Assembly (NCBI RefSeq): GCF_037126465.1
Contig: NC_088204.1
Span: 15,878,804 to 15,942,803 of the forward strand
Direction of reading: 5' to 3'
Length of the DNA: 64,000 nt
Source: Ornithodoros turicata
Taxonomy: Eukaryota; Arthropoda; Arachnida; Ixodida; Argasidae
Below, in pieces: positions 45,401 to 56,800 of the stretch (position 1 is the first letter of the stretch; the number at the start of each line of letters is the position of its first letter). The position numbers and the translations under genes are program-made. The notes under the pieces are model-generated. The model worked only from the letters and a program-made list of their open reading frames with translations, was not told the origin of the DNA and did not search any database.

Positions 45401-48400
45401 GACAAATTTTTCCAGCCTCCTAGTGCTTAGCAAAATTGACTTTGAAGCAAAATTCGTTTTTTTTCGGAGTGCTCAATTATTCGGACTTTTGCGCGATCCC
45501 CGCCGAGTCCGAAAAATCGGACGGCAACTGCACATCCATATCTTCACTATATGATTTATGCGTATTTTTTACAAGCAGGCTATTGTTTGGTTGGTAAATC
45601 ACTTTTACAGTACCCCCTGCCCCAAACCAGTATTCCCCCCAGTATTTCTTACCAAGTTTTGTGCTCTCTTCAGTACTTGTGGTTCCACTGATCTACCAGC
45701 AATCTTGTTCAGCGGGATAATAGTGACACGCCGTTTGAGCTTCCCATTTTTCAACAAAAGTTTGCCCGTCTCTTCGTTGTCTACCACAATGTTGTAGAGC
45801 TGCCACGGAGAAAAAACATGAAAAGTGAGTCCCTCTTTAATTAATCCTTAGGGTCACCTACCCTTCCGCCTGCAGCCAACTCAAGAGCGCGGGATGCCTG
45901 GGGATCTTTCACCGAGAACAGGTCGCACACCAGACCCAACACCTTGCTGCGATCAAAGTTCCGCACAGGGTCCGCGTAATGGAATGCCAGGTGCTGGTTT
46001 CTGAGAACAGCAAATTAACGAGTTAAATCACATGTATGTACAGCATAGAAAGAAAGCTAACACTGTCCAACTGTAGTCCTCTTTACAAGTACTACCTCTC
46101 TGGATTCAAACATTCAAACCGAGGCTGAAGAAGAACTTGCCAGGTTCCCAGCGAATTACTTAGAACTGAATGTTATAGCCAGCAGTTTGCGTTAAATTTA
46201 CTATGCAGAAGAATTCCAACCGCAAAATCAGACGGCAGCTGCTGACACATGACTGACACTGCGCATGTTCACTACCGGTTTTAGTTTTGATTTCGGTTTC
46301 ACGGTGACGTAAGCACGAGGTACCTCGCTTTGGTGAAGATGCTTCAAGATGTCACACAATTGGCAAGTTCTGACTCAAATTGTTGCTGTCAATGAAAGTG
46401 CTGACTGGAAAATTCAATGATAAATAATTGGCTGCAAATTTAGTCGAAATATTTTGCATGGTGTCTTTGACGATTATAAGAAACTGCTGTTTAGACAGCG
46501 TTTGTTTCAATTTGCTTTGGGTCCGTACTGTTGCTCAACTAAGCTTAATTGGCGAATATACTTTGAATACCATTACAGCTGTGTGAATATTGGAAATTTC
46601 AAATATGAAACGAATATCTGATGCTATTCGCAACCTATTTTCAGTATTCAAAATGTTCGAATATTTTTCGAGTAGTACTGAAGCGAGGTATCGTTATCGC
46701 CGTTCTGCAAGTGGGCTCCACCTCAAAACATCCAAAAGTTAGGTGAAGTCTTCATGTTACTGCCATTGTTCTTTTCTTTTGGTGTGCGGCTTCACCTCGT
46801 TACTCTCGAGCGTTAGGTGAAGCTTGGTTTACAGGCTCTACAATGTTCTGCCGCTAAAGTCTACAAATTTTGTGATCTCATGGTCAACACTATACTCTGG
46901 GCATTGCAGGTTCCAGTAAATGTACTCCCAACTTTGAGAGTTATGTTCTGTAACAGATGGAAATATGTGCAGTTTCTAAAAAAAAAAGTACACAAAATTC
47001 ACAATGTAAACATAGAAATGAGGAGATGCACACAAAGCAGGCTACATGGAACGTATGGACGAACTCTCAATGCAGTTCATCCCACTAATGCAGTCGACCA
47101 TACACAACAGAGAGGGACCCTTCTCTCAGTTGTGCTAAGCGAAAAGGCTCACATGTTTGGAGCATAATATCATCTAATGAGCACAATACCAAAAAAATAT
47201 TTCACCATGAGGTATTCAAAATTATATTCAAAATTGGCCTTTTCTTATTGTTCAAATTCGATTTGCCATCTCAAGAAATTATTCGGATTCGAGTAGCCCT
47301 TAGCTAACTGGGCAGGAGTTGGAACTTTGCGGCTGCCCAAAAGGTCTCCTCCGTAGGCAACTCAAGGTTGAGCTCAACTCCTCACGCGCGCTGTACCTGT
47401 GTAGTGCTATTTTGTGTCTGAAGTAACTTGGAAGTAACTCGTTCTTTTTTTAAGTAACTCCATAACTGCGACTTACATTTAAGGCTGAAGAACTTCGGTA
47501 CTCTCTTAGTTACATTTTTCACACAGTGACTTAACTTGTAACGAGTTCTTTTTGACAGGTAACTTCTCAATGTATGCATGTATCATATCATCAACATATC
47601 AGCATGTATTTGCACATATCACATTTTATAGCATGTACCATAGAGTGAGGTTAGGTTTCCAACGCTGTACGAACTTATTTTGGACATACCTCGCCTCAAA
47701 GACGTCAATCTTTTCTCCCAGTCCGTGAATCTCCTGTTCTAACCCCCGCTTTTGAGTGAGAAGACTTTCTTCTTTGCCTTCCTCATAGTTGAGCTTCTCA
47801 ATCTGGCCCTGATAGGATGGATAAAAACCCAGCTTAAGCACTTACACCACAGGAAAACACAAAACAAAAGGGGCTATCAATCAATCAATCAAGATACACG
47901 TCCCAATATTTCCCCAATTAACGCACCTTCATGTTGCCTAGCCGCTTCTCAATCTCCTTGCAAGCAGCCTCATCCTTTTTGTAATCCGACTCTGTTTTCT
48001 TGCATTCAGCCTGCTGCTTCTTAACCTGATCTTGCGAATGCTTAAGCTGCATTTCAGCTTGCTTCATTTCCGTTTCAGCTTCTGCTATGTTGCTTTTTGC
48101 GGCTGAAAATAAATGATTGAAATGAAATTAAATAAACAGATAAAAAGTTGCAACTTTACAAGATGTACCCACAAGCACACAGAAAAAAAAGCCGTCAACA
48201 CTCACTTCGTAGCTGTTCGGCGATTGTTGCCTCTTCTCCTTGGGTGTTGCTCGAAAGACCAGCACTCACGGCTTGAAAGTGCTTCTGTGCTGCTGCGACT
48301 GCCTCCGTATCTTTTTTACTCGTTTCTGCCAGGTCTGCCAATTGGGCCTGAAGTGTCTCGGCTTGCTTCTTCTTTGATGTGATGGCAGCGTTATCCTGGT

Positions 48401-51400
48401 AACGAAAGGTAACACGGCGCTATTTGCTAAAACCTCACTGCAAACAGCCACATTGCAGATTCACAGGGTTCTTCGTTTTCGGGTTAAACCCGATCTCTCA
48501 CGATACTTTTCCGAAATTCGCGCATGACCCGATTTCTCCCCGAATTCCACGGGGTCTTTCAACCTCGTATGGCTCCACAGTGAGCCACGAAATGGATGAA
48601 CCACGTTATCTACCTTAATTCTTAAGCACACAAGAAAACACCCTGAATGTCCTCCTGTCAGTCACCTCCTACGTAGCACTAAACACCGTCTGTCTTGGAC
48701 ACCTGTCGTAATTCCATTGTTCGTCCCTGCAATCATCTCTGCAGCTTGACTCACAAGATTTTAGTTTCATCCGGAAACACCCGACAACGTAAAACACGTG
48801 ACAAAACACGCCCCATTTTTCCCCGAATTTCTTTTGAAAAGAATCACTCGTTTTGTACCCCCCGCGTTTAAAAAATAATAAAACCCGAAAACGAAGAACC
48901 TTACGGATTCATGACGATGAAGCCTGACCTTCGGCACAACAACAACAACAACAAGAACTGACATAACAACACAACGTGGGCTCGTGTTGTGTTTTTACAT
49001 TGCGTCCTCGTTGTTGTTGTGCCCAAGCTCATGCTTCGTTGTCATGAATTTTGTCCACCAGTTTGCATGCATATATGTAGAGCATGAAGTTTTCGAGAAA
49101 TATTTTTTCTAAATTCGGGGGCTAAAAATCGGGTAAATAATACATGTGCTCTAAATTCATGCGAATTCGGGTTAAAAAGTGCCAGTATGCTAAATTCAGG
49201 GAGAAATCGGGCTCAATTACTCGAACTAACTGTACTGGATTGGTGAAAACGGCGATGTGACTGCGTTTGCTGCCAAACAAGTTAGTATGCATTCCTACAC
49301 CTGTCTCTGTGAGGGCAATTTGCCAGGTAAAAATCGGGTTTTGCCCTAAAGAGGCAACCTTCAATTCGGGGTGCAAATTCGGGGGAAAATCAGGTTAAAC
49401 CCTAAAACTTCAGGCTCTACATACAGGGTGTCCCAGAAAACGTGTCATTGAATTATAATAAAAAAACTACGCCACATAGAATCATGCGGTCAATAGCATT
49501 TGTTCTTATTAGGTTTTTGCCACCTCCTAATGTGAATGTCATGTACTCCAAGTTTAATTATGTAAATATTTGCCAACTGAAATCGGAAATTTGCCAAGTA
49601 AAGGTCACTTTTTTACCCCACCAATATGAAGAGCGTGCCGAATTCACTCAAATTCATGATAATTGACAGTGATATTCACGAGCTATCCCATCGGAAAAAA
49701 ATAGCGGCATATCATGCTTTTCGGAGCACCGGACCATAGCGCGCGATGACTTTTTGAGCGCAATCGCTCTCAGTGCGACGAAAGGAGGTTCCGAAGCCAG
49801 CCCACAGAGGGATAGTAGAAAAGGTAACAGTTCCTAAAATTGAGAGAGGAAAAGCATTATCCCAGCAAAAGTCGGACGTGATAACCCGTGCCTGTATTAT
49901 CTCTTTCTGCGATGTCGGGGAGGGCTGGGTTTCCAACCTCCTTTCGTTGGACTGACAAAGATTGCGCTGAAAAATTCATTGTGCGCTATTCTGTGCGACC
50001 TCCGTAGAGCATGATGTTCAGCTATTTTTTCGGTTGGGATAGCTCCTGAATATCCCTGTCAATTATCATTAAATTGACTAAATTAGACATGCTCTTCACA
50101 TTGGTGGGGTAAAAAAGTGACCTTTACTAGGCAAATTTCCCACTTAAGCTCGTAAAAATTTACATAATTAAACTTACGTTACACGACATTCACATGAGGA
50201 GGTGGCAAAAACCCAGTAAGAACAAATGCCACTGGCCGCATGACTCTAGGTGGTGTAGTTTTTTTATTATAATTTAATGACACGTTTTCTGGAACACCCT
50301 GTATATGCTATTTTATCTGGTGCATCCTGGATTCTTTTCATGAAGCTCATATCCAGACTTAGTGCATGCATCGTATGGTTACCATTATACGGATTCTGTA
50401 ATGGTGAATAACCGGCTGCGGAACCCATAGTAAGACATCGCAAAAGCCAGATTCAGAACCCCTGCCTGAGAATATACAATGATGCAGCTCAGAAACATTT
50501 TTGTTGAGTGTAAATTTCAGGTTTAACCTTCCAGTGTGCATGCCTTCTAGTGAGGGGTGAGCTCTGGTACGTACAGTACGTAGTGCTTACCTCATCAATG
50601 TTCTTGCTCAAAGCCTTTCTACTCTTGTTGTCGTCCTTGATGCGATCCTTTACATGCTGTATATCGGACACTACTTTTGTCTCTTCTAGTTGGCATTCTT
50701 GCAGATTTTTCTCCAGGCCACTGAGTTTTTGACCTGTCTCCTGCAATGATAATGCGCAGCGTCCAAGCATGAGCATGAAGCAAACGGAAGGGGGAAAGAA
50801 CTGAACTTACTTCATCCACCTTCTTTTCCATCTCCTTTATTTGCTTACAGATGTCTTCAATATTCCTTTGAAGCTCTTTCGTACTCTCCTCAGCATTCCT
50901 CATGTTTGTGTCAACTTCCTCGATTTTACCCTCGGAACAATTACTCACATTCTGTTTATAAAACAAAAAAACACATTCTGTTTATAAAAACATCATTTAT
51001 ACGGCATTCACTAATACCGACACTTACTCTCTCACAGAAGATATGTTCATTAACCTAAAGATGTCCATATCGGCTATTCACATAGAGAGACTACAGGTTT
51101 TCCCGGCGATTTTAATCCAAGTGCCATCGAAATTAATCCACGTGCTGTGCAAACTCTGCGGGGTACAGATTAATTTAGCTGGCACTTGGATTAAAATCGC
51201 CGGGAAAACCTGTAGTCACTTTCTAACTGACTGAATGACATAGTTGTTTAACATGTTTCGAGTCACTCTGCACTGCGTGTAGCATGTGTCCATTCTTGCA
51301 TACTTTTTCCATTTTACTTCCCCGTTTCGATGATTCTAAAACTTCGCCTTTGCCCAGAACGTATGAAGAAGCTTGTCACAAAATGTTGGGTTTCACATCA

Positions 51401-52516
51401 TGCTAGTCTCCCACACTCCATACTGGCGTGCTGTGTAATACGGGAGGTAAACGGGTAATGCAGACGAATAAGGTAACAATATGCATACCTCAGTCTGGAC
51501 GTATTGCCACGCTACGTGTAGCTTGGTGAGATGCTCAAGCTCGCGAGATACCTTAGTGTACTCCATGTAGGCTTGCCGTTCCGCTTTGAGCCTGTCTAAT
51601 GTGGGAGTGATTTCTTCGCTCAAGATCTGCATACCAGTTAAAGAAAGTGGTTCCAGTTTCATACCAAATATCATAACGCAACATAAACGAATGACAGTGC
51701 AGCACCCGTAACCTTACACTGTTGATTTCAGTCAATTTGGCATCTTTCTTTTCTATCGTTTTCTCCGCCGTCTGCTTCTTACTTTCGTACATGCGAGTGC
51801 CGGCTGCTTCTTCAATCATGGACAAAATCTGCAATGTTGGGGTTCCATTATTTTCCATGCAGCGTGGCAAAATGTTACATCCTTAATACCTCAGGAGGCT
51901 TCATGTTCAGGACTTTTGTAATCCTTCCCTGCATAATGAGGAAATGAGGGTTATTCACGTTCAGTTGAACTGAACGAAAGAGGTCTTGAACACGATTTGC
52001 GTTCGCGGTGACGCCGTTGATGAGGTACTTATTTCGACCACCGACAACAACCTGCAAAGAAGAATCAGCTGAGCCAAGACACCTAAACGGTTAACACAAA
52101 ACTAACCTGTCGTGTAATTGTGAACTCATCGTAGTGCTCGTAACCGACGGGACACTGTTTCTTGTCTTTGTTATCGAACGTTATCGACACAGTGGCTTTC
52201 GTTATCCCGGCCTGGCCATTTTTGAACACAAGCTCTTGCAGATTGGTTGCACGGACCTAAGTTTAGAAGTAATGAGTGTAACTGCACACGCTCCTTGTTT
52301 ACTGACAACAGAAGTTAAGGAACTGTCATGCGAGAAGGAAGTTGACACCTGAGAAAGGTTTGTAATTCCTAAAAGAAAACATATCGAATCCAAGATGTTG
52401 CTTTTCCCGCTCCCGTTCAGACCAGTGATTGCGTTGAAGAGCGGATCGAATCCCTTGACTTCTGTGCGCTGACCGTAAGACTTGAAGCCGTCTATTGTTA
52501 TAGACTTTATATACAT
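36407..52516 (-). CDS. SMC2: Structural maintenance of chromosomes protein 2 (condensin)
   Basis: Core ATPase of condensin I and II, pairing with SMC4 to compact mitotic chromosomes. Twenty-three exons: 52516–52349, 52256–52107, 52051–51890, 51828–51718, 51626–51489, 50951–50811, 50740–50591, 48395–48206, 48102–47927, 47808–47690, 46000–45862, 45799–45653, 43744–43540, 43460–43325, 42851–42727, 42653–42460, 41818–41675, 41613–41419, 40314–40114, 40033–39908, 38553–38402, 37844–37697 and 36517–36407. They sum to 1175 aa (human 1197). Walker [10 protein letters not shown] starts at residue 32. Coiled-coil arms flank a hinge across the exons at 46.0–43.3 kb ([20 protein letters not shown]). The signature LSGGQR lies near residue 1088 and Walker B is [10 protein letters not shown]. 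The intron after 40114 has a GC donor. The C-terminus stops soon after [19 protein letters not shown] sequence, lacking the basic human tail. Introns carry many transposon relics. Intact. Confidence 0.97.
36601..36725. mobile_element. 125-base palindromic MITE, copy 2
   Basis: Same family as 34499–34623, differing at a few bases. It sits in the last SMC2 intron, 84 bases from the final exon. Confidence 0.9.
36921..37183 (-). mobile_element. tRNA-derived SINE, copy 2 (best preserved)
   Basis: On the minus strand the head carries a good A box (TGGCATAGTGG) and B box (GGTTCGAATCC) spaced as in a tRNA. The shared SINE body follows and ends with a block containing GTTGCTTCGCGGTGC. It lies in the last SMC2 intron in the same orientation as the gene. 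Confidence 0.88.
38586..39580. mobile_element. pogo/Tigger-like inverted-repeat element
   Basis: The ends CAGTGGAACCTCGTTAGCGC and the complement are flanked by TA on both sides (38584–38585, 39581–39582), as for Tc1/mariner/pogo elements. The CAGTGGAACCTCG terminus is Tigger-like. A second inverted repeat inside (about 38985–39180) folds on itself. There is no transposase frame. It sits in the SMC2 intron between exons at 39908 and 38553. Confidence 0.8.
41158..41290. repeat. Inverted repeat with AGTCGAGTGCAATG arms
   Basis: AAGTCGAGTGCAATGGGGG on the left pairs with CCCTCATTGCACTCGACTT on the right, about 90 bases apart. A small foldback relic in an SMC2 intron. Confidence 0.65.
42902..43258 (+). 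mobile_element. CCCGAATTT-family element, copy A
   Basis: The ends TAGACCCTGATGTTTTAGGG and the complementary GAAAACTTCGGGGTCTA bracket a body with several repeats of CCCGATTTCTCC and CCCGAATTT. Non-coding, in the SMC2 intron between exons at 43325 and 42851. Confidence 0.75.
43963..44310 (+). mobile_element. CCCGAATTT-family element, copy B
   Basis: The ends TAGAGCCCGAAGTTTTAGGG and TTCAGGCTCTA are inverted. The body shares CCCGATTTCTCCCCGAATTT with copies A, C and D and matches copy C along its whole length in reverse orientation. Confidence 0.8.
44862..45532. mobile_element. Degenerate pogo-like inverted-repeat element
   Basis: The left end ACAGTCGCCGACCAATTTTT and right end AAAAATCGGACGGCAACTGC are imperfect complements. 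Inside, the motif TTCGGAC recurs several times. A short hairpin (about 45240–45295, TTCACCTAA/TTAGGTGAA) is embedded. It lies in the SMC2 intron between exons at 45653 and 43744. Confidence 0.55.
48466..48901. mobile_element. CCCGAATTT-family element, copy D
   Basis: About 436 bases with terminal inverted repeats GGTTCTTCGTTTTCGGGTT and its complement. The outer part shares the ACCCGATTTCTCCCCGAATT blocks of copies A–C, but the centre is unrelated. In the SMC2 intron between exons at 50591 and 48395. Confidence 0.75.
48905..49052. repeat. Hairpin with AAC/GTT triplet arms
   Basis: ATTCATGACGATGAAGCCTG on the left and the approximate complement ending GTTGTCATGAAT on the right enclose ACA/TGT triplet runs. 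It lies directly between elements at 48466–48901 and 49078–49419, so this intron is a stack of insertions. Confidence 0.7.
49078..49419 (-). mobile_element. CCCGAATTT-family element, copy C
   Basis: Same family as copy B in the opposite orientation, with both ends (TAGAGC and GGCTCTA) preserved. Two bases separate it from the TA duplication of the next element at 49424. Confidence 0.8.
49424..50301. mobile_element. Foldback element with CAGGGTGTCCCA ends
   Basis: The terminal inverted repeats start CAGGGTGTCCCAGAAAACG and are flanked by TA (49422–49423, 50302–50303). Pairing continues far inward: arms of roughly 350–400 bases, including GACACGTTTTCTGG and TTTGCCAAGTAAAGGTCAC-type blocks. The whole element is close to one large palindrome. 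It has no transposase frame and lies in an SMC2 intron. Confidence 0.8.
51091..51215. mobile_element. 125-base palindromic MITE, copy 3
   Basis: Third member of the family at 34499 and 36601, same length and ends. Located in the upstream flank of SMC2 exon 6 (intron between 51489 and 50951). Confidence 0.9.
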
Positions 52517-53177
52517 TGCGTATAACACTCACTGACCATGCTAAACATGCAGTACAATGGCACTATCCCGCGGGTCACGCGTTCCCGCGATTTATTGAAT
52601 GGAGCGCGGCAAGCTTTTGCACGGGAAAAAATATAATGTTCATCCGCTGTAGCTTGCCTTCATGGCATAAAACAAACAGACCGTAGTAATAACGAGGCAA
52701 ATAGTTTAAATATAAACTAACCGACATTGTAACAGTACTGACTATTATAATAAGGTTATTTCAACCTATTAATATGAGGATCGAGATATATTTAAAGAAC
52801 TACATGATGCAGCGCACGAGTTCAATTGATTCGGGATCCTTCAGTTTGTATCGCAAATGTCGTCTGTCATAATAATTGTACATTTTATCAGTTATTGCTC
52901 GAAATTTATGCATTTAACAAAAGAAGGCTTATGAAAATGCACAAAAATAATCAGAAACGTCGAATATCACGCGTACGGAAGCAGACAAATCCATCGCTAT
53001 CGCTATGAAAACTGTCATGGCGCATCGCATTGATCGTAAATATATACGTGCTACAACAGCCGGTACTGCGAAAATAATGTAGTTCATCACCACCACCCCA
53101 TATTGGCCCTCACTGGTGTTATGCACGTTGCAGTTTCCTCGCACGAACACTAGACCATCGGTTAAACGCAAGTTTCG
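52517..53177. promoter_or_regulatory. Head-to-head spacer between SMC2 and VMAC-like gene
   Basis: 661 bases separate the two divergent start codons. The half next to SMC2 has a GC-rich patch (CCCGCGGGTCACGCG near 52568) that could mark the SMC2 promoter. No specific factor sites are claimed. Confidence 0.4.
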
Positions 53178-53807
53178 ATGGCCATGTTCCAGTCGAAAGT
53201 TAGTCCTAGTCCAACACGCAGCAGCATCAAAGAAGCCAACGACCACTTGCAGCTATTACACGTCAAAGTTGTTGAACTGGAGCGCACAGTGCAAGAGCAG
53301 GCAGAGGCCTTAATCAAGAAAGACGAAACGATGCAAGCACGCATCCGCGACGTTGGCGATGCGAAGGATGCTCGCATCGCAGAGCTGGAATCTCAACTTG
53401 CTGCTGCCGAAGAGCGCGTCAAGAAATACGACGAAATGATTCGAGACCGCGACATGCAGATAGAGCTCCTTACACATCGGTATTCACTTGTGGACGAAGT
53501 AGCAGCGTATACGCCGGTAGTAGAAAAGCTTTTGACGGCAATGCGGCGGTTACCGACGAAGACAGCCCGAAATTCGGGAACCGGCTCACGGCCACGATCG
53601 AGATCTAATTCTAAAGGGACTGTTGTTCTAGGAAGATCGGAGAGGAAAATGTCGACGCCAGACACGCCAAATCACGACGGCGGAGGTAACAGCCTGATGA
53701 TTGACGGACATGGTCTGTCTGAACTGAGAATTGGCAGAAGCTTCAACATCAACAGCAATTTCTCTGCGTCTGATGACGACGGTGACACAGTAGGAGCTAT
53801 GCTGTGA
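53178..53807 (+). CDS. VMAC-like coiled-coil protein
   Basis: Single-exon frame of 209 aa resembling vimentin-type intermediate filament-associated coiled-coil protein (VMAC). Residues about 15–105 are a continuous heptad-rich coiled coil. The family pattern is visible: IKEANDHLQLLHVKVVELE near the N-terminus, then a KDARIAELESQL segment and RDRDMQIELL. The C-terminal half is Ser/Arg/Gly-rich and looks disordered (SRPRSRSNSKG), with an acidic end (SDDDGDTVGAML). No signal peptide, membrane segment or enzyme motif. Two adjacent ATGs (codons 1 and 3) could serve as start. The function is unknown even for the mammalian protein beyond filament association, so no role is inferred. It is a real gene by its conserved coiled coil and codon use, but the family link is by eye. 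Confidence 0.7.
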   Translation: MAMFQSKVSPSPTRSSIKEANDHLQLLHVKVVELERTVQEQAEALIKKDETMQARIRDVGDAKDARIAELESQLAAAEERVKKYDEMIRDRDMQIELLTHRYSLVDEVAAYTPVVEKLLTAMRRLPTKTARNSGTGSRPRSRSNSKGTVVLGRSERKMSTPDTPNHDGGGNSLMIDGHGLSELRIGRSFNINSNFSASDDDGDTVGAML

Positions 53808-56800
53808 TCGGGATTCTCAGTGTGTCATCGAGTATTCATTAGTTATTTCACAAACTATCATCTTTCCTTGACGGCGAGTCGATGGTGTCAAATATATCAC
53901 GGGGGAGCTGTTTCGTAAAGACGTGCTTACTCTGTGGCTGCCAGAGCAGTCGTGCCTGATGCAAGAAACTCTTGGTGTTTTGAGGTCGCAGATGCAAGGA
54001 GTTGTTGAGTATGTGTTCAGTGTGCATTTGCTCTGTCAGGTCATTTCTTTCATGCATATTTGTCATACACAAATTCAGCTTCATTTTGTATATGGTATAG
54101 CACTACAGTTGCTACACTTGTTTCATTACGTGTAATATCACTACAGCGACTGCCACACAGCTAGTGACACGGCTCTGAAGTGGTCACTATTAAAGGACCC
54201 TTGTGGGAAAACTTGGCAATACGAAGGCACAGGGTTGTCAACGATGCACTGTGAAGGCCCAATGAATTCTAGTAAGAGCAAAAAGACACCTTACTTACTC
54301 CCAGGGGTGGATTTAGAGGGGGTCTGGAGGTCCTGACCCCCCCCCCCCCCCCCCAATTTCAGTCGTTACATACAGTCCCAATTGACCTTGGTAGTATAAA
54401 AGCATGCTTTTCAAGACAAGACCCCACCCCCTCTCAGAAAAATCCTGTATCTGCCCCTGCTTACACCCCTACCAGAGGGGCACATTTAAGGCCTTAAAAT
54501 AATAAGGCCATAAATAAAAATGAGATATAAGTTATGCCAGGTGGCCTTTGGGCAGAAATGGAGATACCACAGGAATGGAGTCAAAGAAAAACTCTGTAAC
54601 CTCCAAACCGCCTTCTCTCGAACGCAGAAAGATACGGGATACTCTCAACATCAGACACAATTGCCCATGCCTTGTTGTATTAAGTATTAACATATTGGAA
54701 GGAACGTCTTCATCAACTGAAGTGGAGGCTAGAGCATTTACAAGTATAACAGAAGGATATATCACGAATTATGGACCCCAGAAGCGCTATGAATAGCCCT
54801 CTTTACCAGTACATTGGCAATGCATTGCAAACATTGGAGCTTAAAAAAACAATGCAGAAAGTACAGGAGGAAATTTAAAACTTGACTCAAAAATGTAAGC
54901 AAGTAATATATGTTGTCATTGTAGCCAAATTAGCAAACAACGCCATGATCGTAATTTGCATTAGCCGTTGCCATCTGGCAGCGTTCGACAGAACACGGCC
55001 TTCACCTAGCTACGTTCTTTCCTTAGAGCTTTTAAGGCCTTAAATTGCCCCATCTGACTAGGGTATTGAAGGGGTTGTGACGCTTTGATATTGGTGGTTC
55101 ATTACACGAGGTATGAATTATAATCTGGGCAGATCTAGGAGAGGCTCAGATGCCATAGCCCTCCCCTCAATATTTGTCGTCACTGGGTAGTGGGGATTTT
55201 CCCAGCTGCCCCCCTAACGCCCCCCAAAATGTCGTCAAGAAAGGCCAAAACTGCCACAAACGCCGCTATTGGTGTCACCCGGGGAGGTGACAATCCTGGG
55301 AATATGCCTGCACCTAAGACATCGTGTCCCGGGCTCCCAGACTGCTGTCCCATTCATGCAAGTCGCTGTCTTATATGGGTACCCAGTATAATTTTGGATA
55401 AGCTGTCACAGCCCCCCTTTTTTTATATTCAAACTCAAACTGTCACAATTCCTTTCACCACCGAGCCAAGTGGAGAAATTAGATATGGCATAAATTCAAC
55501 AAATTCACGAAATTTTAAAGACGAGGAGGTTTCATGTCAAATTCATTGCGGATGCTAGCTCCAACACCTCAAGTTCCCCAAATATGATTCTTTAGCAGTG
55601 CACCGGTTTGAGTGGAAAGCTCACTTGCTAGATCCTTCAGAGAAGTCTCTGACAAAAACTGAGTGTCATAATTTACGAAATCCCGCAAAAAGAACTTGAT
55701 TGCCAATTTTGTGGATGGCCAAGACAGGGCATAATGATGATGGTGATGATTTAAAGGAGCGATAAAACACTTTCAAGCAATAGTGAGACTTAAACGAAAT
55801 CATTTTTGCCGCTGGAGAGATGGGCAGATATGCCACATTGAAGCGTTTGTCATTGATGGTGCCAGTGGCAACTAAATGGGTTGTTATAAGACCCCGGGTG
55901 TACTACGTTCGAAACTCACAGATGCACAACACACTCACAAGCACGCGCTTATATTCTGCCTGATTAGCTGCTGTCGCCTATACTTCTTTATCTAAGATCC
56001 CGTTGGTTCCACGTTATCTAAGATCCTATTGGCCACCTTGAAAGATGTCATTTTGAACTACCCTTGTCCACCTAAAGGTTGTTTAACTTGGTCTGAGTTG
56101 AAATATTAATGCAGAGCACACACCGTAAAGGTTCCGAGTGGTCAACACTAACCTCTTAGAGAAAATAGCTATAAATAACCATCTGCAAAGTTGCAAATAC
56201 ATTGCACTCAAGTGCATAATGCTCTTGTTGGGAAAATACCCATATCGGAAAAGGGTACATGAACCTTGGACCTCGAGGAGGCTGTATGTATGCAGGAGGG
56301 ATGCCACTGGCAGTCCAGGAAATTCATACGGTACATGGCCATGGGTATGAGAACAGTTGCCACCTGTGATATATGTTGTCACCGGTAGCTGTGTGATCTC
56401 CACTTGGAGTTAAGTGTAGGTGACTTTTTATCGCTGCATTGATTTGAGAAGATAACTTGTGGCCTTGATACAGATGGGGATCTATGTCGCTAGCTACGTG
56501 GCTCGGTCTCGTTATTACATTTTATGCGTATTGAGAGAGCATTTTTACCTGCCTTAATGTGCGCTTCCAAATTGTCATCGAGAGTTTACGGCATCACAAT
56601 AGGTGTCATTAGTAGCCGCGTAGAAAGATATCCCCTGGCGTGCAGAGACAGAAACCCGAAGCCCACAGCAATTTTATCCAAAGGTCTACAGATTTCCCAT
56701 TACATTTAGAACGATTAGAGTAGGTTTACCATTAGCCAAGCTTTGCTACCGGGGGTGCTGTTCCCCCCGACACACAAATGCAATGTTTTTAAAGGCCAAT

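Noticed and set aside
55190..55558. Plus-strand frame of 122 codons after the VMAC-like gene
   Set aside because: No domain; its start lies in sequence shared with another dispersed repeat segment near 31 kb.
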